Assembly: GCA_958295885.1 (NCBI GenBank)
Contig: OY282380.1
Location: 2,976,001 to 3,040,000 of the forward strand
Length of the DNA: 64,000 nucleotides
Direction: 5' to 3'
Source of the DNA: Arenicellales bacterium
GTDB taxonomy: Bacteria; Pseudomonadota; Gammaproteobacteria; Arenicellales; JAJDZL01
This document shows, in pieces, positions 36,768 to 46,585 of this stretch. Made by a program: the position numbers and the translations under genes. Under the pieces are notes generated by a model that was not told the DNA's origin, did not search any database, and was given only the letters and a program-made list of their open reading frames with translations. Position 1 is the first letter of the stretch, and each line of letters starts with the position of its first letter.

Positions 36768-38246
36768 TTGGAAACGTATCGTCTTTTTATTGATGGAGAG
36801 TATGTAGATTCAACGAGTGGAAAATGGATCGAAAGTGAAGATCCATATTCCGGTGAAGTCTGGGCGCGCGTCCCAAGCGGCAACTCAGCTGATGTTGACC
36901 GCGCAGTAGCGGCTGCAAAACGTGCATTTGAAGATCCCTCGTGGGCAGAACTGAGCGCAACTGCGCGAGGAAAACTGATGTGGAAACTCGGCGACCTGAT
37001 TAATGAAAACGCAGATCGTCTGGCAGCGCTGGAAGTTAGAGACAATGGAAAGCTGTTTGCCGAAATGAAAGCCCAGATGCTGTATCACCCTGAATGGTGG
37101 TACTACTTTGGTGGCCTGGCCGATAAAATCGAAGGCTCAATCATGCCTATCGACAGGAAGGACGCATTTTCCTATACGCTGTACGAACCTCTTGGCGTGG
37201 TCGGCGCGATTACAGCTTGGAATTCGCCTCTTCTGTTCATCGCGTGGAAGTGTGCGCCAGCTTTGGCGGCAGGAAATACGGTGGTGGTCAAGCCGTCGGA
37301 GTTTACTTCGGCGAGTTCGCTTGAATATGCCATGCTTGTCAAAGAAGCAGGTTTTCCCGACGGAGTTTTCAATGTCGTAAGCGGCTACGGCGCGCAGGCA
37401 GGCGCAGCTTTGGTCGATCATCCGGATGTTGCAAAAATTACGTTTACCGGATCGGATCTGTCGGGACAGAAGATTTATGAAAATGCGGCTCGTTCAATCA
37501 AGCACATTTCACTTGAACTGGGCGGAAAATCTCCAAACATCGTCTTCGAGGACGCTGACTTGGACATGGCGGCCAAAGGAGCCGTGTCTGGAATTTTTGG
37601 AGCATCCGGTCAGACCTGTGTTGCCGGATCGCGTCTGCTGGTTCAGGACAGCATTCATGACGAATTCATGGATCGACTGCTGGATTTGGCAAAAAATGCA
37701 AGAATTGGAAATCCGATGGATAAAAATACCCATGTCGGTCCGATCACCACGCGCCAGCAGTATGAAAAAGTGATTTCCTACATTGAAATTGCGAAGGAAG
37801 AAGGCGCAGAACTGGTATTTGGCGGTCAACCCTGTACCGTCCCAGGCGGCGCAGGTGATCAGTTTGTTCAACCGACGATCTTTACGAACGTCTCAAATGA
37901 CATGCGAATCGCACAGGAAGAAGTGTTCGGACCGGTTTTGTCCGTGCTCAAATTCAAAGATGAAGATGAAGCCATTCAGATCGGCAACGATGTCGTTTAC
38001 GGACTCGCCGCTGGTGTTTGGACACGCGACATTCGACGGGCGATGCGTTTTACCAAGGCGTTGAAGGCAGGTACGGTCTGGGTGAATACTTATCGGGCCT
38101 TCAGCTATATGATGCCGTTTGGCGGGATGAAAAGAAGCGGTCTCGGTCGAGAGAGCGGGGTTGCGGCCATTCGCGAGTACCTGCAGGTCAAAAGCGTCTG
38201 GCTGTCCACCGCCACGGAGCTTCCAAATCCCTTCATCATTCAATAA
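36768..38246 (+). CDS. NAD(P)-dependent aldehyde dehydrogenase
   Basis: This 492-residue protein belongs to the ALDH superfamily, which oxidises aldehydes to acids. The cofactor and active-site parts are complete: PLGVVGAITAWNSPL, KPSEFTS, FTGSDLSG, the general-base segment LELGGKSPNIVFEDAD, the nucleophile in GASGQTCVAGSRLLV, and EEVFGPVLSV. I take the TTG at 36768 as start because GGAG lies seven bases upstream and the protein then begins METYRLFIDGEYV. The substrate cannot be assigned. The gene sits between the usually adjacent, divergent suhB and trmJ. Confidence 0.92.
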   Translation: METYRLFIDGEYVDSTSGKWIESEDPYSGEVWARVPSGNSADVDRAVAAAKRAFEDPSWAELSATARGKLMWKLGDLINENADRLAALEVRDNGKLFAEMKAQMLYHPEWWYYFGGLADKIEGSIMPIDRKDAFSYTLYEPLGVVGAITAWNSPLLFIAWKCAPALAAGNTVVVKPSEFTSASSLEYAMLVKEAGFPDGVFNVVSGYGAQAGAALVDHPDVAKITFTGSDLSGQKIYENAARSIKHISLELGGKSPNIVFEDADLDMAAKGAVSGIFGASGQTCVAGSRLLVQDSIHDEFMDRLLDLAKNARIGNPMDKNTHVGPITTRQQYEKVISYIEIAKEEGAELVFGGQPCTVPGGAGDQFVQPTIFTNVSNDMRIAQEEVFGPVLSVLKFKDEDEAIQIGNDVVYGLAAGVWTRDIRRAMRFTKALKAGTVWVNTYRAFSYMMPFGGMKRSGLGRESGVAAIREYLQVKSVWLSTATELPNPFIIQ

Positions 38247-38270
38247 AGATCGGCTTTTCTCCGAATCATC

Positions 38271-39020
38271 GTGCCTGTTCGAGTAGTACTGGTCGAGCCT
38301 TCACATCCAGGAAATATTGGCGGTGTCGCTCGAGCGATGGGAAACATGGGATTTTCCCAGCTGACGCTGGTTCGGCCGACTGATCATTTGGTTGAAGAGG
38401 CAAGAGTTCGATCCGCGAACAATGAAGAGATCTTATTCAATGCTTCGGTCTGCACCCGCTTGGAGCATGCCGTCACAGAATGCACCTTCATCGTCGGCAC
38501 GAGCGCCAGACTTCGAACGATCCGCTGGCCGAGTCTGCCCCTGAGACAGGCGATGACTCGGCTGGCAGAATTCGATGGTCGAGGCGACGAAGTCGCGATT
38601 CTATTTGGACCAGAACGTTCAGGGCTCTCGAATCGACATTTGGATCTGTGTGATATTCTCGTGCGCATTCCCACGTCCGAAAAGGCTCCATCGATCAATC
38701 TTGCAGGCGCAGTGCTGCTGATGCTGTACGAACTTCGAGTCGCCCGAAACTTCAGTGACCCGGCCGCGGCTGAAGATGTAAACCGAGATGCTGCCGAACA
38801 GGCTGCCAATCGCTCTCAGATTGAAGGCCTGTTCGAGCATCTGCACCAGGTCATGATTGAAGTCGAATTCATTTCCGGCCAGCCTCGGGAGAAACTCATG
38901 CGAAAGATCAGACGCATTTTTTTACGTCCGGGATTAACCATGGAAGAAGTCAACATTCTGCGAGGCATTCTGACAGAAGTCATGAAAAAAGTCGCTGCAG
39001 TGAATCCACCGTGGGAATGA
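38271..39020 (+). CDS. trmJ: tRNA (cytidine/uridine-2'-O-)-methyltransferase TrmJ
   Basis: TrmJ (249 residues) is a SPOUT methyltransferase that methylates position 32 of several tRNAs. The knot motifs are VLVEPSHPGNIGGVARAMGNMGF, VAILFGPERSGLSNRHL and PSINLAGAVLLMLYELR. It begins 24 bases after the aldehyde dehydrogenase and is followed after 9 bases by the DUF3750 gene. Confidence 0.94.
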   Translation: MPVRVVLVEPSHPGNIGGVARAMGNMGFSQLTLVRPTDHLVEEARVRSANNEEILFNASVCTRLEHAVTECTFIVGTSARLRTIRWPSLPLRQAMTRLAEFDGRGDEVAILFGPERSGLSNRHLDLCDILVRIPTSEKAPSINLAGAVLLMLYELRVARNFSDPAAAEDVNRDAAEQAANRSQIEGLFEHLHQVMIEVEFISGQPREKLMRKIRRIFLRPGLTMEEVNILRGILTEVMKKVAAVNPPWE

Positions 39021-39029
39021 ACTGCCTCC

Positions 39030-39803
39030 ATGTTGAGAATCTCGCTGCGTCTGTGGCACATTTGCGCCATTGTTCTTTTCCTGCTCCTGTTCTCAGGACC
39101 CGTTTATTTTCTCTTGAACGAAAAAGATAAACACTGGTCTACGGCTGAAACGGGGTCCGCGAATCTTGCCCCTCATCCTTCGGCCGTCAAAGAAGCTGTG
39201 GTTCAGGTCTATGCAGCGAGAACCTGGGGAGCTCGAGGTTCAGTTGCGGTACACACCTGGATTGCCGTAAAGCCGACCAATGCCGATACCTATACCGTGT
39301 ATCAGAAAATTGGGTGGCGCATGCGTTATGCAGGCACTGCAATCGTGATTCGGGCAGATGTTCCGGACCGGCACTGGTATGGCAATCGGCCTCAGCTGCT
39401 TGCTCATGTTCAAGGCGAAGGAGTGGACGAGATCATCAACAAAATTCACCATGCTGCACTGAGTTATCCGCATTCGCACGAATATCGGGTTTGGCCAGGA
39501 CCCAACAGCAACTCGTTTATCGCCTGGATCGCTCGCAGAGTGCCTGAACTGCGCGTGGACCTTCCGCCAACTGCGATCGGAAAAGACTGGCTGGGATCAG
39601 GTCAGATTATTGCGAGCGCTCCAAGTGGAACTGGATTCCAGGTGACGCTGCTGGGTGTGCTGGGAGTTACCGTAGGCATTGAAGAAGGCATCGAGTTCAA
39701 TATCGGATGCGTTCATTTCGGCATTGATCCTTTGGATCTGAGCCTGCGCCTGCCAGGATTTGGAATTGTCGGACTGCTGTCAGGCCGCTCAAAAATTGAT
39801 TGA
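39030..39803 (+). CDS. DUF3750 membrane-anchored protein
   Basis: The 257-residue protein starts with a membrane segment (residues 8-28, HICAIVLFLLLFSGPVYFLL). The rest lies probably in the periplasm. It contains TWGARGSVAVHTWIAVKP, YPHSHEYRVWPGPNSNSFIAWIARRVPEL and GVTVGIEEGIEFNIGCVHFGID, which are recognisable as the DUF3750 family with its conserved PGPNSNxF segment. The family has no assigned activity. It follows trmJ by 9 bases and is probably cotranscribed. Confidence 0.85.
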   Translation: MLRISLRLWHICAIVLFLLLFSGPVYFLLNEKDKHWSTAETGSANLAPHPSAVKEAVVQVYAARTWGARGSVAVHTWIAVKPTNADTYTVYQKIGWRMRYAGTAIVIRADVPDRHWYGNRPQLLAHVQGEGVDEIINKIHHAALSYPHSHEYRVWPGPNSNSFIAWIARRVPELRVDLPPTAIGKDWLGSGQIIASAPSGTGFQVTLLGVLGVTVGIEEGIEFNIGCVHFGIDPLDLSLRLPGFGIVGLLSGRSKID

Positions 39804-39894
39804 ATTGTTGCAACTGATATAAAATAGAAGCTCTACTTGAAATTCAATCACTGATTCCTATATATAGGATGCATCCATAACAAAGAGCTACAGA

Positions 39895-40218
39895 ATGGCC
39901 ATCAGCTTAACAGAACCCGCAGCAGAACGAATTCGTAACTATCTAGCCGGCGGAAACGGACAGGGCCTGCGCTTTGGAGTGCGGAAAACTGGGTGCTCCG
40001 GTTTTGCATATGTTGTTGATATCGCTAACGAAGCGAAGGCCGATGATCATGTATTTCAGAGTCAGGGAATTGATGTTTTCGTCGATCCCAAGAGTCTGAA
40101 TCTGGTCAACGGAACGACGATTCATTTCACGAAACAGAAACTTGCTGAATCTTTCGTATTTCAGAATCCAAATGTGAGCGCAGAGTGCGGCTGCGGTGAG
40201 AGTTTCACCGTTGACTGA
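39895..40218 (+). CDS. iscA: A-type iron-sulfur carrier protein (IscA/SufA family)
   Basis: The 107-residue protein carries the three conserved cysteines: Cys in KTGCSGFAY and CGCG in AECGCGESF, which bind an Fe-S cluster for delivery to apoproteins. The fit is better to IscA than to ErpA. No other isc or suf gene lies in the window. Two Fe-S enzymes that could use it, MtaB and RlmN, follow immediately. It has its own upstream region of about 90 bases. Confidence 0.9.
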   Translation: MAISLTEPAAERIRNYLAGGNGQGLRFGVRKTGCSGFAYVVDIANEAKADDHVFQSQGIDVFVDPKSLNLVNGTTIHFTKQKLAESFVFQNPNVSAECGCGESFTVD

Positions 40219-40256
40219 ATGACGCTCTCATATTGAATTCCCATCCCTAACCTGTC

Positions 40257-41633
40257 TTGAGTCTGATGTCGGACGTGCTGCCGATCAATTCCAGCGTCGG
40301 CAAACAGTCCGTGCTGATTGATACGTTGGGCTGTAAAGTCAATCTTTTTGAGTCAGAGTACATCTACAGCCAGCTGGACTCCAGCCGCTGGGAACGCTCC
40401 GAAGACCAGAGTGCGGACCTTTGCATTGTCAATACCTGTACCGTTACCAAGGAGGCGGACCGCCGGTCGCGTCAGGCAATACGGCGTGCAATACGCAACA
40501 ATCCTGACGCAGAAATTGTCGTGACGGGGTGTTACGCAGAGATGAATCCAGATGAGTGCGCTTCAATCACCGGCGTGGACCTGGTTGTCCCAGGCACCCA
40601 AAAGCTGCAGATTCCCCGCTTGCTGTCAGGTCAGCTCGATTCCATTCACTCGGGAATGAATCACGCGGTGTCGCCTGCAGCGCAGCTGCCGGCGCAGGCG
40701 ATCAACGGTTTTGAAACCAGAAGCAGAGCGTTTCTTCAGATTCAGCAGGGTTGTGACAACGGCTGCACGTTTTGCATTATTCATAAAGCGCGGGGCCCTG
40801 GCCGTTCCGTATTGCCAACGACCATTACGCGCCAGATTGAGAGATTCATTGAACAGGGCTTTCGGGAAATCGTGATTTGCGGAATCGATGTCGGCTCCTA
40901 CGGAGAAGATTTGTCAGAAGGCATCGAATCTTCGATTGACCTTGCGTCCCTGCTGCAGGAACTCGCAGCCCGATTCGACCGCTGCAGATTCAGATTGAGC
41001 TCGATAGATCCATGTCACATCACAGCCGATCTGGTGTCCGTATTTTCACGGTACGAAAATATCTGTCCGCACATTCACCTGTCTCTACAGAGTGCTTCAC
41101 CCATCATCTTGAAACGAATGAAGCGACGCTACAGTGATAAGGATTTGTATCGAGTCGTTTACGAACTTCGATGCGTACGGCCCGATCTCGTGCTTTCGGC
41201 TGATGTGATGGCTGGATTTCCAACAGAATCAGAAGTGGATTTCGAACTGACGAAGACCGCGATCAAGGAACTGGAGGTCGCGTATCCTCACGTTTTCGTC
41301 TATTCAGAAAGAGAGGGCACCCCGGCGGCTCGGATTCCAAAGCAGATACCACTTAAGATTCGTAAGGAAAGAGCGAAGCATTTGCGTGAAACGGGTGTGG
41401 AAGTCCTCAATGCCGTGCGCAGACGCTTTATCGGAAAAAAGGTGACGGCTTTGGTAGAGGGCTCGATAGATCAGGCGAGTCATCTGTCGCGTGCTCGGCT
41501 CGACAATTACATACCCGTCTACTTTAAGAACAGCGGAAGCAGTCAGAACTGTTTCGAGCTGATGAAAATCGTTGGAATATTTCGAGATGGACTGCAGGGC
41601 GAACTGATTGCCGGGCAGGAAAGTTTGAGTTGA
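40257..41633 (+). CDS. mtaB: tRNA t6A37 methylthiotransferase MtaB
   Basis: The 458-residue radical SAM enzyme adds a methylthio group to N6-threonylcarbamoyladenosine 37. The N-terminal UPF0004 domain holds Cys residues in TLGCKVNLFESE, VNTCTVTKEAD and VTGCYAEMNP. The radical SAM triad is CDNGCTFCIIHKARGPGRS, typical of MtaB rather than MiaB. A C-terminal TRAM domain follows. The TTG at 40257 is possible, but the ATG at 40266 is a plausible alternative. It lies 38 bases after iscA. Confidence 0.92.
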   Translation: MSLMSDVLPINSSVGKQSVLIDTLGCKVNLFESEYIYSQLDSSRWERSEDQSADLCIVNTCTVTKEADRRSRQAIRRAIRNNPDAEIVVTGCYAEMNPDECASITGVDLVVPGTQKLQIPRLLSGQLDSIHSGMNHAVSPAAQLPAQAINGFETRSRAFLQIQQGCDNGCTFCIIHKARGPGRSVLPTTITRQIERFIEQGFREIVICGIDVGSYGEDLSEGIESSIDLASLLQELAARFDRCRFRLSSIDPCHITADLVSVFSRYENICPHIHLSLQSASPIILKRMKRRYSDKDLYRVVYELRCVRPDLVLSADVMAGFPTESEVDFELTKTAIKELEVAYPHVFVYSEREGTPAARIPKQIPLKIRKERAKHLRETGVEVLNAVRRRFIGKKVTALVEGSIDQASHLSRARLDNYIPVYFKNSGSSQNCFELMKIVGIFRDGLQGELIAGQESLS

Positions 41634-41801
41634 TTGATTCGTGCAGTCTCCAACGAAGTCAGCGTCAGCGCCGGATGCCGAACCGTCTTAAGAAAACAGA
41701 TTGGATTCAGCCGCGATTCGACCGATTCAAAGAACGGATCGCTTCACGCAACAGGAACAAATGTACGTCAAACACAGGGAATTGCAAAAGGATAATTTGA
41801 A

Positions 41802-42251
41802 ATGGCAATAGAACGCACCTTATCGATCATCAAGCCAGATGCAGTCAGAAGAAACTTAATTGGTGAAATCAACCGTCGCTTTGAAGCAGAAGGTTTATCG
41901 ATTGCTGCCTGTCGAATGCTGCACCTGACACAGGAACAGGCTGAGGGATTTTACAGTGTTCACCGCGAACGCCCATTTTATGGAAGCTTGGTCAAATACA
42001 TGCAGACTGGGCCCGTTGTCGTTCAGGTTCTTGAAGGGAAAAACGCAGTCACCACAAACCGGGAAATAATGGGAGCGACGAATCCGGCGAATGCTGCAGC
42101 AGGCACGATTCGAGCGGATTTCGCCGAATCTTTGGAACGAAACTCAGTGCACGGATCGGATTCTCGAAAAAACGCAAAAATCGAAATCGACTTTTTCTTT
42201 TCTGAAGATGAGATTCATTCGAGAAGCCAGTTCGCAATCCGACAGTCCTGA
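41802..42251 (+). CDS. ndk: Nucleoside diphosphate kinase
   Basis: The 149-residue protein makes NTPs from NDPs. It begins [18 protein letters not shown]. The active-site His lies in [12 protein letters not shown], with [18 protein letters not shown] and [15 protein letters not shown] also intact. The end is a few residues longer than in E. coli. ndk-rlmN is the standard order in this class. The 168-base gap before it probably holds a promoter. Confidence 0.97.
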   Translation: MAIERTLSIIKPDAVRRNLIGEINRRFEAEGLSIAACRMLHLTQEQAEGFYSVHRERPFYGSLVKYMQTGPVVVQVLEGKNAVTTNREIMGATNPANAAAGTIRADFAESLERNSVHGSDSRKNAKIEIDFFFSEDEIHSRSQFAIRQS

Positions 42252-42270
42252 AACCGCCTTGGGAACAAAC

Positions 42271-43344
42271 GTGACGACGAATCTTCTCGGTTATGATCGA
42301 GATGCCTTGACCGGCTATTTTGCAGAGCTCGGCGAACCTTCGTTTCGAGCCAGTCAGATCATGAAGTGGATGCACCGGCGGCGGGAGACTCGATTTGATG
42401 AAATGACGGATCTGAGCAAACCGCTTCGGCGGCAACTGAACGAAACTGCTGAGATCCGGGGACTGGAAGCAGTTTCAGAATCGATTTCTGTAGATGGGAC
42501 AATCAAGTGGTTATTGCGGCTTGATGATGGAAACTGCGTGGAGACGGTGTTTATTCCAGAGCGGACGAGAGGCACGCTCTGCGTATCATCTCAGGTTGGC
42601 TGCACTCTGAACTGCACATTTTGCGCGACAGGTCGAATGGGATACAACCGCAACCTCACAGCTGCCGAGATCATTGCACAGGTCTGGCATGCCTGCAGCC
42701 GGCTTGAATCAACCGTTTCAAAACGGGTGGTCACAAATATTGTGTTCATGGGCATGGGCGAGCCATTTTACAACTGTGACAGCATGATTCCCGCCATTCG
42801 TCTTTTGCTCGACGACTGCAGTTACGGTTTTGGTAAAAGAAAAGTGACGGTCAGCACGGCAGGGGTCATTCCAGGAATCAAGCGGCTGGCAGAAGAATGC
42901 AAAGTGAGTTTAGCGGTATCGCTGCACGCTCCCAACGATGAACTGCGAAACGAACTTGTTCCAATCAATCGGAAATATCCGATCGCCGATTTAATGAAAG
43001 CCTGCCGCGGGTATGTTGCATCAGACCGTCGTTCACGCGTTACCTTCGAGTACATTATGCTCAAGGGCATCAATGATTCGATCTGGCATGCCCGGAAACT
43101 TGTGCGGATACTTCAGGGAGTGCGCGCAAAAGTCAATCTGATTCCATACAATCGAGTTGAAGGTCTGAGTTACGAGCGAACCGCCCAGGATGACATCGAT
43201 ATTTTCCGTGACATACTTTTGAATTCAAGGATCATGACCATTACCCGAAAAACTCGAGGGCATGATGTGAATGCCGCTTGTGGTCAGCTGGTTGGAAAAT
43301 TTCACGACCGCACCAAGCGTTCCGCTCGTCTGGCTGTCCAGTAA
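42271..43344 (+). CDS. rlmN: Dual-specificity RNA methyltransferase RlmN
   Basis: RlmN methylates C2 of A2503 in 23S rRNA and of A37 in some tRNAs. The radical SAM triad is CTFCATGRMGYNRNL, preceded by SSQVGCTLN. Other motifs are FMGMGEPFYN, VSTAGVIPGI and SLAVSLHAPND, and the C-terminal Cys in DVNAACGQL. I chose the GTG at 42271, with GGGA six bases upstream, which gives MTTNLLGYDRDALTGYFAELG and 357 residues, near the family norm. The frame stays open to 42091, and an ATG at 42208 would overlap ndk by 44 bases. Confidence 0.93.
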   Translation: MTTNLLGYDRDALTGYFAELGEPSFRASQIMKWMHRRRETRFDEMTDLSKPLRRQLNETAEIRGLEAVSESISVDGTIKWLLRLDDGNCVETVFIPERTRGTLCVSSQVGCTLNCTFCATGRMGYNRNLTAAEIIAQVWHACSRLESTVSKRVVTNIVFMGMGEPFYNCDSMIPAIRLLLDDCSYGFGKRKVTVSTAGVIPGIKRLAEECKVSLAVSLHAPNDELRNELVPINRKYPIADLMKACRGYVASDRRSRVTFEYIMLKGINDSIWHARKLVRILQGVRAKVNLIPYNRVEGLSYERTAQDDIDIFRDILLNSRIMTITRKTRGHDVNAACGQLVGKFHDRTKRSARLAVQ

Positions 43345-43387
43345 TCGGAATTCCAGGCTCCGCGAAAACAGATTGAGGGATATTGAG

Positions 43388-44662
43388 GTGATCGGAAAAA
43401 TTCAGTCAGTTCGAGGCATGAATGATCTGCTGCCCGGTCAGATTGAAGTCTGGCATGCGGTGGAACGGGCGATTCGCAGTGTGGCAGTCGAGTACGGATA
43501 TCGGGAAATTCGGCTGCCGCTGCTTGAAAAAACGGAGCTGTTCAAACGTTCGATCGGCGAAGTTACAGACATTGTCGAGAAAGAAATGTACACTTTTTTA
43601 GACCAGCGCGGAAACAGTCTCAGCCTGCGTCCCGAAGCCACGGCGAGCTGTGTTCGGGCAGGTCTGCAGCATGGTCTTTTTCATAACGCGCAGGTGCGAC
43701 TGTGGTACATGGGCCCCATGTTTCGATATGAGCGCCCGCAGAAAGGACGCTATCGACAGTTCCATCAGTTTGGAATCGAAGCGTTTGGCTGGACCGGCCC
43801 CGATATCGACGCCGAAATCATAGCGCTGGGCGTGAAGCTTTGGAAAATGCTTGGAATCGGCCAAGGCGTGACGCTGCAGGTGAACTCGCTCGGTGACGTT
43901 GAATCCAGAGCGAGATATCGCGGGAATCTGGTGACGTACTTCGAACGCTTTAAAAACGACCTGGACCGCGACAGCAGACGCAGATTGGACATGAACCCCC
44001 TTCGCATTCTCGACAGCAGGAATCCGGCGATGCAGGACCTGATTCAGAATGCTCCGACCATGATCGAATATTTGGATGACGCGTCCAGGAAACACTTTGA
44101 TCTGTTCTGCGAATACCTGTCGCTTCTGAATATTTCGTTCGAAATTGACCATCGTTTGGTTCGCGGACTCGATTATTACACCAACACGGTTTTCGAATGG
44201 AAATCAGAACACTTAGGAGCGCAGAACGCGTTCTGCGCCGGAGGCCGGTATGACGGACTGGCGGAATTGCTGGGCGGCAGGTCCGTTCCTGGTGCGGGAT
44301 TTGCGCTGGGTGTGGAACGCTTGGTCGAACTCGTCAACATCGGCAAGATGCAGCCTGAAGGTCATCCTACACAGGTCTACGTCTGCGTACTGGGCAGTTC
44401 CGCTGCCAAGCTGGGCTTTAAAGCTGCTGAGAGCCTGCGGCATTTGGGGATCTGCGCCACGTTGAACTGCGGCGGCGGCAAACTTGCATCGCAGCTTCGA
44501 AAAGCACATAAATTGAAAGCAGCCGTAAGCATTATAATCGGGGACCAAGAAGCTGGCACGAACACGGCAGTCGTTAAAGACATGAATGCGAAGCGGGCTC
44601 AGACAATCGTTGCGATTGATGATATTGGAGCGGCTGTTACCGATCTATTGAATCCTAAATGA
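43388..44662 (+). CDS. hisS: Histidine--tRNA ligase
   Basis: The class II synthetase (424 residues) charges tRNA-His. It begins with IQSVRGMNDLLPG. Motif 2 is FRYERPQKGRYRQFHQFG, the HisA motif is RGLDYYTNTVFEW, and the motif 3 region is GAGFALGVERL. The GTG start at 43388 has a GAGGGA ribosome binding site upstream. Genes for IspG and a RodZ/PilW-like protein, commonly present between rlmN and hisS in gammaproteobacteria, are absent here. Confidence 0.96.
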   Translation: MIGKIQSVRGMNDLLPGQIEVWHAVERAIRSVAVEYGYREIRLPLLEKTELFKRSIGEVTDIVEKEMYTFLDQRGNSLSLRPEATASCVRAGLQHGLFHNAQVRLWYMGPMFRYERPQKGRYRQFHQFGIEAFGWTGPDIDAEIIALGVKLWKMLGIGQGVTLQVNSLGDVESRARYRGNLVTYFERFKNDLDRDSRRRLDMNPLRILDSRNPAMQDLIQNAPTMIEYLDDASRKHFDLFCEYLSLLNISFEIDHRLVRGLDYYTNTVFEWKSEHLGAQNAFCAGGRYDGLAELLGGRSVPGAGFALGVERLVELVNIGKMQPEGHPTQVYVCVLGSSAAKLGFKAAESLRHLGICATLNCGGGKLASQLRKAHKLKAAVSIIIGDQEAGTNTAVVKDMNAKRAQTIVAIDDIGAAVTDLLNPK

Positions 44663-44700
44663 ACAGATTTCCAAATTTATTTGTGATGCGGACACGTTAA

Positions 44701-45327
44701 ATGACTCCAGAGCAGGAACGAATCGATAAGCTGAAGCAGTTATGGCAGGAGTATCGCTGGACCATAGTCGGCGGTGTTGCAATTGGTGTCGGCACGATTG
44801 GAGGCTGGACCGGCTGGCAGGAATACACGAGAGTGCAACAGGAATCAGCATCCGCATATTTTCAGGATGTTTCAGTCGCGGTGGTCACCGGTGATGTGGA
44901 AACCGCTGAAAATGTCACACAGCAGCTGCTTGACGAGCATGCCGGAACCAGCTATCTCACCAACGCTCAGCTGCTCCTGGCGCGCTCGAGGTTCGAGCGG
45001 GGGGATGCGGCTGGAGCGCGGGACCTGCTTTCGCAGGTTTTGGCTTCTGCAAAGGAAAAATCGATTCAGCATGTCGCCCGAATTCGGCTGGCTCAGCTCA
45101 TGCTGGCTCAGCGGGAATTCACAGAAACGCTGGAACTGCTGAATATTACGGAAATGGGCGGGCTTGATTCACACTATTACGAACTGCGCGGAGACGCTTA
45201 CCGCGGACTCAACCAGATCAACAAAGCCCGCGAAGAATATGAAACAAGTCTGGAGAAACTGTCTCTGACATCTCAGTATGCAGGAATTCTCAGAGCCAAA
45301 CTCAATGATACGAAAATTAAGAATTAG
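44701..45327 (+). CDS. yfgM: YfgM-like TPR protein of the Sec translocon
   Basis: The 208-residue protein has one N-terminal membrane segment (about residues 20-36, WTIVGGVAIGVGTIGGW) and a periplasmic TPR-like helical domain. The start TPEQERIDKLKQLWQEYRW is typical of YfgM, an inner membrane partner of SecYEG and PpiD. It sits between hisS and bamB as in E. coli, with gaps of 38 and 6 bases. Confidence 0.9.
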   Translation: MTPEQERIDKLKQLWQEYRWTIVGGVAIGVGTIGGWTGWQEYTRVQQESASAYFQDVSVAVVTGDVETAENVTQQLLDEHAGTSYLTNAQLLLARSRFERGDAAGARDLLSQVLASAKEKSIQHVARIRLAQLMLAQREFTETLELLNITEMGGLDSHYYELRGDAYRGLNQINKAREEYETSLEKLSLTSQYAGILRAKLNDTKIKN

Positions 45328-45333
45328 ATTGAT

Positions 45334-46482
45334 ATGTACCTTCGGATTATTCTGACAGCACTGCTGAGCCTGACTCTCGCCGCCTGCGGAAAAAAGAGTC
45401 CAATTGAGCCTCCCAAACCCACGAAGCTTTCCGATTTTGATGAGACCGCTCAGGTGGAACTGCTCTGGGACAGTGATGCTGCGCTCGGAACATCCAAATC
45501 CAAATTTCAATTCAGCACCGTTTTGCCTGCGGTAACCAGAAGCCAGATTATCGCAGCTTCCGAAAACGGAACCGTAGTGGCGCTGAACAAAGACACCGGG
45601 AAGGTGAACTGGCAGATCGATCTGGATCATTCCATACTTGCAGGAGTGGGTGAAGGAGATGGAGTTTCGGTTGTTGTCACCAGGGCCGGCAAAGCGATTG
45701 GAATCGACTCCAGGACTTCAGATCTGCTTTGGGAACAGCCCATTACCCAGACGGTTTTCGCACCTCCTCTGGTGTATCGCGGGAATGTTGTCCTGCGTAC
45801 GATCGACGGAGATATCGTCTGTCTCGACGCTTTGACGGGTGAGTTTCTGTGGGATGCGATTTTTGATCAGCCACCCTTCGTTGTTCATGGTTCACCGCGT
45901 CCTCTTGCCCTGGAAAACCTGGCATTGTTCGGAAATGCTGAAGGGCGAATCATTGCCGTTGATCTGATAACGGGATTCGAGAGCTGGCAGGTCTATCTTG
46001 GTTCGGAACGACTGGCTGATGTTTCGCAGCAGGCCGAAGCGCCCCTGCACATCGCAGGCGATCACCTGTACGTCGCTGATTCGCGTCATGCAGTCGTTGC
46101 CTACAGTCTTTCCCGGGGGCAGCTGGAATGGCGTCACGACCGGGACGTGACTCGAAAGCTCGCAGTAGGCAGAACTCTTCTGTTTGGAATTCAGCGAAAT
46201 GGAACAGTGTTTTCATTATCGAGGCTGAACGGACAGCCGCTGTGGAATCAAACGGCATTTCTGTATCGCACAGTTTCCAATATTGCCAGCGTCGGCAATT
46301 ACGTTGTGGTAGACGACGGTGACGGTTATCTTCATGTCTTAGAAGCGGCTACTGGAAATATAGCGGCGAGAATCCGACCCAAAAAGCGAGTCCGGTTCGA
46401 TGGCTTCATAGTTGAAGGTGACAGGTTGTACGTAGCCTATAAATCGGGATCCATCGACACATACGTCATCCGTCCCAGGTAA
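45334..46482 (+). CDS. bamB: Outer membrane assembly lipoprotein BamB
   Basis: BamB (382 residues) is an eight-bladed beta-propeller of the BAM complex. The signal peptide ends with the lipobox LAAC at residues 16-19 (LTLAACGKKSP). Propeller repeats of the type GTVVALNKDTGKVNWQIDL, GDIVCLDALTGEFLWD and GYLHVLEAATG follow. It starts 6 bases after yfgM and precedes der, the standard order. Confidence 0.95.
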   Translation: MYLRIILTALLSLTLAACGKKSPIEPPKPTKLSDFDETAQVELLWDSDAALGTSKSKFQFSTVLPAVTRSQIIAASENGTVVALNKDTGKVNWQIDLDHSILAGVGEGDGVSVVVTRAGKAIGIDSRTSDLLWEQPITQTVFAPPLVYRGNVVLRTIDGDIVCLDALTGEFLWDAIFDQPPFVVHGSPRPLALENLALFGNAEGRIIAVDLITGFESWQVYLGSERLADVSQQAEAPLHIAGDHLYVADSRHAVVAYSLSRGQLEWRHDRDVTRKLAVGRTLLFGIQRNGTVFSLSRLNGQPLWNQTAFLYRTVSNIASVGNYVVVDDGDGYLHVLEAATGNIAARIRPKKRVRFDGFIVEGDRLYVAYKSGSIDTYVIRPR

Positions 46483-46585
46483 AGCATGGGTAAGGCCACG
46501 GAGTCTGTCAGTCAATCCTGAGAACGGCTGGTCGGGTCAGACACGCTTCGCAGCTGGTTCAAACCTACGCAAATGAGTGGATTTC

